Assembly (NCBI GenBank): GCA_026391215.1
Contig: JAPLDX010000060.1
Location: forward strand, 50,622-114,621
From: Bacteroidia bacterium
Lineage (GTDB): Bacteria; Bacteroidota; Bacteroidia; Bacteroidales; VadinHA17
Reading direction: 5' to 3'
Length of the DNA: 64,000 nucleotides
Below, piece after piece: positions 57,701 through 64,000 of this stretch. The translations under genes and the position numbers were made by a program. Numbering within the stretch: position 1 is the stretch's first letter; every line of letters begins with the position of its first letter. Below the pieces are notes generated by a model, which was given only the letters and a program-made list of their open reading frames with translations, had not been told where the DNA came from and made no database searches.

Positions 57701-59222
57701 ACATGCCTAAAATATCCATCCTGATATTCTTGTCAGAGATCTTTACATTACCGTCCCACGTTTTTTCGGTGAAAACGCCGTTAAGCCCTATATTACGGTA
57801 TCTGTACTTGTTCACTTCAATACTGTCAATCATTCCTGAGAGACTACCGGAAAATTTCTTCATGGAATATGCAATACCGTTAACATTGGTCCTTATGCTT
57901 AGGTTACCCAGAAGCTCAGGCTTCCCTGTCAGGTATCCAAGGTCAACATTGGTTCCGGTGACCAGCCCCTGTACCCTGAACCTGTTTGATTCCTCGGGTC
58001 TCATTGAAACGTCTGTCTTGATTGTCCCGGCCGGCGTCCACATCTTTCCGTACGCAACGAAATCAGTTGTAAAGCCGGTAAAGCTCCCGGTGAATGAAAA
58101 GGTTGTCAGTTTATTAAAGAAATCGGGAAGCTTTACGGGTCCCCTTCCCGGGATATTTATCTTCTTTATGTCCTCTACATTGGATCTCAGGTTATTAATG
58201 CCGAAATAAATAAAAGAATTTTCAATTTCAGGCAAGCCCGAAATATCAAAATCACAGTCCAGGTATGTATGATCCATCCAGGAAAGCTCAATGTTTCTGC
58301 CTCTTAATTCTGAGATTGTCCCGAGTATTTTCCCGGAGACTATTACAGATTGATCCATTCCATTTGTCAACGGGACAAAATACTGAAGGTCTGAAAAATG
58401 AACCAGCGACTTGTCGAGCATTATATCAAGCCGGACTCCGTTTATAATATCTTTGAAGGAGGAGTCAGCTATGACACCGGCATGCTGTATATTTAATATG
58501 GAGCTGTCGCAATTCACTGAGGCGGAATTGAAAAGGATATAGTTTTTGGCGAGAACAACCCCGCTGTTCATTTTCGAAACTGCAAATCCTCCCGATTCCC
58601 TGAATCCAAGGTCATATATACTGAAGGAAGTGGTATCATTCTGTATATTAAAATCTTCCAGCATGCAGCTGATCCCTGAGAGATGCAAATTATTCAGATC
58701 AAGAGGGGTTTTGCTTCCGGCTTTTCCCATATTCACAAGCGCGAATCTTCCACTATCTATTTCTATTTGATTTATAGCGATAATGGTTCTTGTTTTCTTC
58801 ACTGTATCGCCGGGCGTCATAAGCTTATCTATGTACCATTTAAGGTTAAGAGTGCCGCCGGAATCAGTTATAAATGCGACAACCGGATTGACCAGATTAA
58901 GCCTTCCGAGCATCACTATGTTTTCCTTGAGGTTGAGCTTCCTGATAACGGCTGATACTTGCTGAGCATAGATCAGAGTATCATTGTTCTGATCTTTTAT
59001 TAATATATTATTCAGGTTCAGCTTGTTAAAGAACTGAAAATTTACATCGCCTACGGATAATGTCGATTTAAACTCTTCTGAAATGTGATCAGTGATTCTC
59101 CTGATGACCATGGTCTGCACACCAGGTCTGCTTAACACAAAAGCAAGAAGCGTCGGGAGAATAATTATGATACCGATGAAAATGATAAAGTACTTAAGCG
59201 ATTTTTTAAAACTATTTACCAA
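54756..59222 (-). CDS. TamB-like translocation/assembly protein
   Basis: 1488 aa; N-terminal TM anchor; AsmA-like repeats; C-terminal TamB domain (VTPDAEVQLIFDSKIGDVMKGHGSGNLNININEKGDFKISGDYIIEDGDYLFTLGNIFNKPFSVENGG). Confidence 0.92.
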   Translation of the reverse strand: MVNSFKKSLKYFIIFIGIIIILPTLLAFVLSRPGVQTMVIRRITDHISEEFKSTLSVGDVNFQFFNKLNLNNILIKDQNNDTLIYAQQVSAVIRKLNLKENIVMLGRLNLVNPVVAFITDSGGTLNLKWYIDKLMTPGDTVKKTRTIIAINQIEIDSGRFALVNMGKAGSKTPLDLNNLHLSGISCMLEDFNIQNDTTSFSIYDLGFRESGGFAVSKMNSGVVLAKNYILFNSASVNCDSSILNIQHAGVIADSSFKDIINGVRLDIMLDKSLVHFSDLQYFVPLTNGMDQSVIVSGKILGTISELRGRNIELSWMDHTYLDCDFDISGLPEIENSFIYFGINNLRSNVEDIKKINIPGRGPVKLPDFFNKLTTFSFTGSFTGFTTDFVAYGKMWTPAGTIKTDVSMRPEESNRFRVQGLVTGTNVDLGYLTGKPELLGNLSIRTNVNGIAYSMKKFSGSLSGMIDSIEVNKYRYRNIGLNGVFTEKTWDGNVKISDKNIRMDILGMFNFNRELPEFDFTLNLANADMNKLNLDKSDTASSISMLLTANIKGHNIDDIDGEIKLLNSRLKRYGNTLEIYNFSIKTFNENNRPAISLRTDYVDADLRGYYNFTTLGTLVKTTLASLMPSRFSKPVEGKDEMKNNFTFNVNFKNTDRLNNFFKTGILLSEKSYLNGSIFTDSIMRITGKAKTLSFRNNTFNDFSLEGNLSLPELNAELKSSSLNLLGQSYLKGFSVNLNTKPDTILFALGWDNKDKVPNSGRFSASGTYSRKENNNPVLLIDIDSNDIYVSNKLWKINHSSIALDSNSLKINKLFINNKEHYYLVDGSVSEDPSDTLHIEFKGIDISFLNYLARKKESTYMIPLDIKGELNGNALMTGIYKDILLESNLKVNNFSMLESDYGDLSIVSEWDSEKRVAEIRAGNNLGGKKMLDITGYYDPSTRKISLDGAADKLPIDALNPLLRFFASGISGTATGKVNMSGELNQLVLRGALMTENASLKVDYLQTKYNLNDSIKFDRNKIIFDNVKLTDERGNKAILNGAINHRYFKDEYNSDLMITADESMVLNTRPKDNDLFYGTAFATGVATIKNNANNVSFDISAKTGRNTRFYIPLNSSETVSDYSYISFIDPDSVVIAQDVSGKNTKKPVPEAKVVMNFDLEVTPDAEVQLIFDSKIGDVMKGHGSGNLNININEKGDFKISGDYIIEDGDYLFTLGNIFNKPFSVENGGKISFNGDIDNAEIDVKAIYKLKTSLYEILHDESYNERIPVECQINLTGNLFNPIVGLDIVLPDADEATKAYLKNVITTEEEKSRQFLYLLVMNSFYADPSFGSSLTSTTTATGTSAMAVTTTEMVSNQLSNWVSQISNDFNVGFVYRPGYKDLNSNEVQLALSTQLLNDKVAINGNFDVRGTGGSTDNTDQLIGDFDIEYKLTENIRFKVFNRFNNPYSARQADYTQGVGLFFKQDFDKFSDLFRKKVNSDMKKEEEPVVPGQ

Positions 59223-59382
59223 TGTGGAATAAAAGGTTTTACTACATTAATTTCAAAGTCCAGTGCCGTTCCAGGGCATAAAGATAATAAAAGCAGAATT
59301 CAATTGATCGGGCTTTTAATTTGCGTAATTTTACTAAATAAATAACTTGCTATTTTAAAATTAACAACTAAAATCTGCACCT

Positions 59383-59814
59383 ATGGAAAACTTGATTATA
59401 GAACCAAAGAAACAGTTATTAGGTAAAAAAGGACTTGGTGTATTTTGGATTTTATTTGGTATTGTTTTAGTAATTTTTGGAAAAGACTCATTGGATAAAT
59501 GGCGTTGGATGACATCTATAACGTTTTGCTTAATTGGGGTAATACATTTTACTCCTCTCGCGGGTTCTGATAAATCACAAATAGAGATTTGCGAGGGTTG
59601 TTTGAAGATCACCTGGATAAACTGGATTCGAAAGATTACGGTTTTGGATAGTGAAATTGAAAGTATTCTTCTGGCAAAAAACGGGGTTATAATTAAAAGG
59701 AAAGATAAGAGACCTTTGAAGATTGAATTTTACTTCATTGAAAAAGAACAAAAAGCTCAGGTCTATAAATTTTTTACCGAGTACGCTCAGCAAAAGAATC
59801 TTGTTCAGGAATAA
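59383..59814 (+). CDS. Small hypothetical membrane protein
   Basis: 143 aa; two hydrophobic segments (LGVFWILFGIVLVIFG; ITFCLIGVIHF); AT-rich, next to an IS. Confidence 0.6.
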   Translation: MENLIIEPKKQLLGKKGLGVFWILFGIVLVIFGKDSLDKWRWMTSITFCLIGVIHFTPLAGSDKSQIEICEGCLKITWINWIRKITVLDSEIESILLAKNGVIIKRKDKRPLKIEFYFIEKEQKAQVYKFFTEYAQQKNLVQE

Positions 59815-59866
59815 TTCTGCGGCATTTCATTCTAATACCACTTCTGCCCCATCCTCTGTTAAATGC

Positions 59867-60938
59867 CTTGTCATTCCTGTAAATGTTAGATAATTCGTAG
59901 ACAATATTTACTTTATACTTAAAATGAATATTTAGTCTATGAGAGATAATACAAGTAATCTGACTCTTACAAGAAACTATCTTCAGAAGTATCGATTCTT
60001 AATTAGAGAATATGAGTTAGTAAAGCAAAACAAGCATCCTCAATTTCGGTTTGTATATGAGTTTTGTAAAGCTCATGATACTGATCGACGCAGTTTTCTT
60101 AAGTACTATAATCGCTTTAAGCAAAGCGGGCAAGAAGAAGATCTGCTACCGCGGAAGCGTGGTCCAAGATGGAAGACGCGACGCCCCATCCCCTTTATTG
60201 AGAATAAAGTAAAAGAATTACGATTATTGGGAAATAATCGATTTGAAATAGTAAGTATATTGCAACCTACATTAAAGGGACATACGCCTTCAGCATCTGG
60301 AGTTTATAATATAATAAAGCGACAAGGCTTGAATAGATTAAAACCTGCAATGAAACAATCGAAGAGAAAAATAATTAAGGAAAAGGCTGGTGAATTGGCG
60401 CATATAGATACGCATTACTTAAATAAAGGTATTGTATCCGGGGATAATAAAAGATATTATCTTGTTTGTGTGGTTGATGACTGTTCCCGAATAGCCTGGG
60501 CTGAAATTATTGAAGACATTAAAAGCTTAACGGTCATGTTTGCTGTGCTAAGATCATTAAATATGTTAGCACAGCATTACCAGGTTAAGTTCGCAGAAGT
60601 GCTGACTGACAATGGTCCTGAGTTTGGATCAAAGGAATCAAGGAAAAAAGAGGGACATCCATTTGAAAGGATGTTAATTGAAATGGGAATAAAACACAGA
60701 TATATAAAACCATACAGGCCTCAAACAAATGGAAAAGCAGAGCGATTTTGGAGGACTATTGAAGAGGATCTCTTTGAAGAAACGAACTTCGATACTCTGG
60801 CAGAGATGAAAGAGGAGTTATTACAATATATGTATTACTATAATCATGAAAGGCCTCACCAGGGTATAAATGGATTAACTCCTGCCAAATTTTTGGAAAA
60901 CTGTCCTCGAATTACTTAACATCTACAGGAATGACAAG
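59867..60938 (+). mobile_element. IS481-like insertion sequence with 31-bp imperfect terminal inverted repeats
   Basis: IR-L CTTGTCATTCCTGTAAATGTTAGATAATTCG (59867-59897); IR-R 60908-60938, reverse complement CTTGTCATTCCTGTAGATGTTAAGTAATTCG; single DDE transposase between. Confidence 0.85.
59939..60919 (+). CDS. IS481-like DDE transposase (rve integrase core)
   Basis: N-terminal HTH; AHIDTHYL...LTDNGPEFGS...IKPYRPQTNGKAERFWRTIEEDLFEE; stop lies inside IR-R. Confidence 0.92.
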   Translation: MRDNTSNLTLTRNYLQKYRFLIREYELVKQNKHPQFRFVYEFCKAHDTDRRSFLKYYNRFKQSGQEEDLLPRKRGPRWKTRRPIPFIENKVKELRLLGNNRFEIVSILQPTLKGHTPSASGVYNIIKRQGLNRLKPAMKQSKRKIIKEKAGELAHIDTHYLNKGIVSGDNKRYYLVCVVDDCSRIAWAEIIEDIKSLTVMFAVLRSLNMLAQHYQVKFAEVLTDNGPEFGSKESRKKEGHPFERMLIEMGIKHRYIKPYRPQTNGKAERFWRTIEEDLFEETNFDTLAEMKEELLQYMYYYNHERPHQGINGLTPAKFLENCPRIT

Positions 60939-60956
60939 TGAATTTTTGGGTGTGTG

Positions 60957-60996
60957 GGAGGAGCGGCGATTAGCTGGGGCGAATCGCCGCTCCTCC
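60957..60996. repeat. Perfect 15-bp GC-rich hairpin
   Basis: GGAGGAGCGGCGATT - agctggggcg - AATCGCCGCTCCTCC. Confidence 0.9.
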
Positions 60997-61015
60997 TTCC
61001 CCCTTGACAAATGAC

Positions 61016-61064
61016 GATGTCATTCCGAATGGAGCCGACACAGGAGGCGAAATGAGGAATCTCC
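61016..61064. repeat. Intergenic repeat-like GATGTCATTCCGAATGGAGCC...GAAATGAGGAATCTCC
   Basis: Ends in inverted ATTCC/GGAAT; resembles the widespread 'GTCATTCCGA...GAGGAATCTC' intergenic family from recollection. Confidence 0.55.
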
Positions 61065-61182
61065 TTATAACTTCCAGAGATCTTAAATTAGAAATTTTTA
61101 AAGATGAGAAGGGAGAATAATTCCATAAAATCCACGTTTTTATCAATGATATGAAATATTTATGTAATTTTGTGCACTTTTT

Positions 61183-62001
61183 ATGAGGTCAGGATACTAT
61201 ATATTATTGATACTTTTTGTTTTGGTCACCTCCTGCGGTGAGTATGAAAAACTCCTGAAGAGTGATGACTATGATTTGAAAAAGACAAAAGCACGGGAGT
61301 ACTATGATAACGAAAAGTATGTTAAAGCAACTGAATTGCTTGCGCAGCTGCTTCCCAGGTACAGGGCAACAGAAGAGGCAGAAGACCTGAACTGGCTGAA
61401 TGCCCAGAGCTTTTACAAGATGAAAGATTATTATTCAGCCGGGACCTATTTTAAGTCTTACGTAGATCAGTATCCTTTTGGAAAATATTCTGAAGAAGCA
61501 ACTTATATAGGAGCCCTTTGTGATTATAATACATCTTCGCGCGCTGAACTTGATCAGGAAACTACCAGGAATGCAATTGAGGGATTTAATGTTTTCATGA
61601 AGAGGTATCCATACAGCTCGAGAATAGAGGAATGTAAAACACTTATAAAGGAGCTTGAAGAAAGACTGGTCGAAAAATCATATCTGAGCGCAAAGCTCTA
61701 TTACGATATGAAACAGTATAAAGCTTCAATTACTGCTCTTACTAACAGCCTGAAAGAATTTTCCGATTCAAAATTCAGGGAGGAGATGATGTACCTCAAG
61801 TTGAGTTCACTTTTTCTCTATGCCGAAAAAAGTCTGGAAGTAAAGCAGAAGGAGAGGTACCAGGCGACTCTCGATGACTATTATTCATTTATGGAGGAGT
61901 TCCCTGAGAGCAAATATTCAAGAGAAGTAAAAAGGATATTTCAGAAAACCAGTGATTATCTTAAAACAGGAACAGTAGAACCAGTAGCAAATAATCAATA
62001 A
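61183..62001 (+). CDS. bamD: Outer membrane protein assembly factor BamD
   Basis: Lipoprotein signal LVTSC; CGEYEKLLKSDDYDLKKTKAREYYDNEKYVKATELLAQLLPRYRATEEAE...; TPR-like. Confidence 0.92.
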   Translation: MRSGYYILLILFVLVTSCGEYEKLLKSDDYDLKKTKAREYYDNEKYVKATELLAQLLPRYRATEEAEDLNWLNAQSFYKMKDYYSAGTYFKSYVDQYPFGKYSEEATYIGALCDYNTSSRAELDQETTRNAIEGFNVFMKRYPYSSRIEECKTLIKELEERLVEKSYLSAKLYYDMKQYKASITALTNSLKEFSDSKFREEMMYLKLSSLFLYAEKSLEVKQKERYQATLDDYYSFMEEFPESKYSREVKRIFQKTSDYLKTGTVEPVANNQ

Positions 62002-62006
62002 AAAAT

Positions 62007-62336
62007 ATGGATTACAGAAAATCAAATGCCCCAGTAACAACAATTACGCGTAACATGGATAAACTTACGCAGGGAACAGGTAATGTTTATGAAACAGTGA
62101 TCATCGTATCAAGAAGATCTAACCAGATCGCTGTGGAGATGAAACAGGAGCTGAACAAGAAGCTTGAAGAATTTGCTTCATACAGCGATAACCTGGAGGA
62201 GGTCTTTGAAAATCGTGAGCAGATAGAGATTTCGAAATTCTATGAGAGACTTCCCAAACCGACTCTTATTGCACTTCAGGAGCTTGAAGAAGATAAGATT
62301 TTCCACAGGAATCCTGAGTTGGCAAAGCAAAAATAA
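62007..62336 (+). CDS. RNA polymerase Rpb6/omega-like subunit
   Basis: 109 aa; TITRNMDKLTQGTGNVYETVIIVSRRSNQIAVEMKQELNKKLEEF. Confidence 0.87.
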   Translation: MDYRKSNAPVTTITRNMDKLTQGTGNVYETVIIVSRRSNQIAVEMKQELNKKLEEFASYSDNLEEVFENREQIEISKFYERLPKPTLIALQELEEDKIFHRNPELAKQK

Positions 62337-62348
62337 AATCTGCCTGAT

Positions 62349-63557
62349 ATGTTGAAAGGCAAAAATATACTTATTGGCGTAACAGGAGGCATTGCAGCCT
62401 ACAAAACTGCTTCGATCATCCGCCTTCTTGTCAGGGAAGGCGCTGAAGTGAAAGTGATCATGACAAACCATGCAAAGGAGTTCATTACTCCTCTCACTCT
62501 TTCGACATTATCAAAAAATCCGGTGTTTACTGAATTCTACAATCCTGAAAACGGTAACTGGAACAGCCATATTGACCTTGGTCTTTGGGCAGACCTTTTT
62601 CTTATTGCACCGGCAACTGCAAATTCAATAGCCAAAATGGCAAGCGGAATTGCCGACAACCTGCTTCTTACATCTTATTTATCAGCACGCTGCCCGATTT
62701 TCATCGCTCCATCCATGGATACGGACATGCTTAACCATCCGGCAACAATCATTAATATTGAAACCCTTAAAGCATTCGGGAACAAAATACTGGAGCCATC
62801 GACAGGAGACCTTGCAAGCGGTCTGACGGGAAAAGGAAGAATGGCCGAACCAGATGTAATAGTAAAGGAGATAATAAACTTCTTTACAAAAAAAAAAAGA
62901 GATAAGCCTCTGAGAGGAAAGCATATTCTTATAAATGCCGGTCCTACACGTGAATCAATAGATCCGGTCCGTTTCATAAGCAATTATTCATCAGGAAAAA
63001 TGGGGATCGCACTCGCTGATGCCGCTGTTGAATTCGGCGCAACAGTTGAGCTTGTCCTTGGCCCGGTTAATATACTCCCGCGAAATAATAGTGTCAGGAT
63101 AACCAGGGTTGTGACTGCCGAATCCATGGCATCCGAATGCATTTCAAAATTCCCGGATTGCGATATCGCTATATTGTCTGCTGCCGTTGCCGATTATACC
63201 CCGGTAAGGTCAGAAAAAGAAAAAATCAAAAAGAACGATAAAGCCCTCATACTGAAGCTAAAACCTACAACGGACATAGCTGAGGCTCTCGGCAAGATTA
63301 AAAAATCATCACAGGTGCTGGCGGGCTTTGCCCTGGAAACTGATAACGGCATCAATAATGCTAAGGGCAAGCTGAAGCGTAAAAACCTTGATATCATTGT
63401 GTTGAATTCATTAAAAGACAGGGGAGCTGGTTTTGTACACAATACTAACAAGATCACGATTATTGACAAGTACAATAATATTGATAAATTTGAGTTGAAA
63501 ACGAAAGAAGAAGCTGCCAGGGATATTCTTGACAAGATTGTTTCAATGTTCAAATAA
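62349..63557 (+). CDS. coaBC: Bifunctional phosphopantothenoylcysteine decarboxylase/phosphopantothenate-cysteine ligase
   Basis: GKNILIGVTGGIAAYKTASIIRLLVREGAEVKVIMT; ILINAGPTRESIDPVRFISNYSSGKMGIALADAA; AAVADYTP. Confidence 0.96.
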   Translation: MLKGKNILIGVTGGIAAYKTASIIRLLVREGAEVKVIMTNHAKEFITPLTLSTLSKNPVFTEFYNPENGNWNSHIDLGLWADLFLIAPATANSIAKMASGIADNLLLTSYLSARCPIFIAPSMDTDMLNHPATIINIETLKAFGNKILEPSTGDLASGLTGKGRMAEPDVIVKEIINFFTKKKRDKPLRGKHILINAGPTRESIDPVRFISNYSSGKMGIALADAAVEFGATVELVLGPVNILPRNNSVRITRVVTAESMASECISKFPDCDIAILSAAVADYTPVRSEKEKIKKNDKALILKLKPTTDIAEALGKIKKSSQVLAGFALETDNGINNAKGKLKRKNLDIIVLNSLKDRGAGFVHNTNKITIIDKYNNIDKFELKTKEEAARDILDKIVSMFK

Positions 63558-63560
63558 AGG

Positions 63561-64000
63561 ATGACAATGTCCCGTTTTCAGAAATATTTGCTGATCGTAA
63601 TTCTGATCATTATTCCGGGATCTGTATTTTCCCAGGAACTTAACTGCAATATCCAGGTTTCTGCACAGAAGATACAAGGCTCCAACAGGCAGATGTTCGA
63701 GAACATGCAGCGCGATATTTATGAGTTCATGAACAACACGGTCTGGACCAATAATGTATTCAGCTATTCGGAAAGGATCGATTGCAATATTCTCATCAAC
63801 ATCACAAACCAGCTGTCTGCCGACGAATTCAGCGGAACAATACAGGTACAGCTCAAAAGGCCTGTTTTTAACACCACTTATAGCTCAACAGTCCTGAATT
63901 TCACTGATAATAACTTCAAGTTCAGGTACGTGGAATTTCAACCACTCGAATTTGATCCCACTACATACAGGTCCAGCCTTGTGTCTGTCCTGGCATACTA
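63561..64000 (+). CDS. DUF4835-like protein, N-terminal part (runs off the right edge)
   Basis: MTMSRFQKYLLIVILIIIPGSVFSQELNCNIQVSAQKIQGSNRQMFENMQRDIYEFMNNTVWTNNVFSYSERIDCNI..., open to window end. Confidence 0.82.
   Translation, partial: MTMSRFQKYLLIVILIIIPGSVFSQELNCNIQVSAQKIQGSNRQMFENMQRDIYEFMNNTVWTNNVFSYSERIDCNILINITNQLSADEFSGTIQVQLKRPVFNTTYSSTVLNFTDNNFKFRYVEFQPLEFDPTTYRSSLVSVLAY

Noticed and set aside
57499-58209. 236-aa plus-strand ORF inside tamB
   Set aside because: Antisense shadow of a long, well-supported TamB-like CDS; Ser/Leu-rich composition typical of antisense frames.
1-64000. tRNA, rRNA, CRISPR or known antiphage systems
   Set aside because: None recognised by eye; a tRNAscan/Infernal/defence-system search was not possible, so small RNAs could have been missed.

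Overview
The window is chromosomal Bacteroidota sequence, probably Bacteroidales-like. This is inferred from two T9SS type-B C-terminal sorting domains, TAnnTTTG-type promoters, an Rpb6-like omega subunit and DUF4835/DUF6702-type proteins. Most of it is housekeeping: ppdK, xerD-like, aroQ, pyk, nth, aroB, aroC, tilS, proS, purA, spoT/relA, glyA, exbB/exbD/tonB, tamB-like, bamD, Rpb6/omega and coaBC. No rRNA, tRNA, CRISPR array, prophage or recognisable defence island was found by eye. The most interesting region is a divergent cluster at about 25.9-35.3 kb. On the left is a nickel-pincer cofactor operon larC-larE-larB with a WbqC-family gene overlapping its end and no larA in the window. On the right are a Tat-type DUF362 protein, a membrane polyferredoxin, a methylmalonyl-CoA-epimerase-like protein, a fused CitD-CitE citrate lyase protein, CitF and a rubredoxin. 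Other points of interest are a complete IS481-like element with 31-bp inverted repeats next to a nested hairpin and a 'TGTCATTCC...GAGGAATC' repeat; a pair of exported Tyr/Asn/Ser low-complexity proteins upstream of an OmpP1/FadL-like porin; and an 8-bp-period palindromic repeat that runs into the 3' end of tilS. All calls come from reading the sequence and the supplied ORF track; no database search was run.
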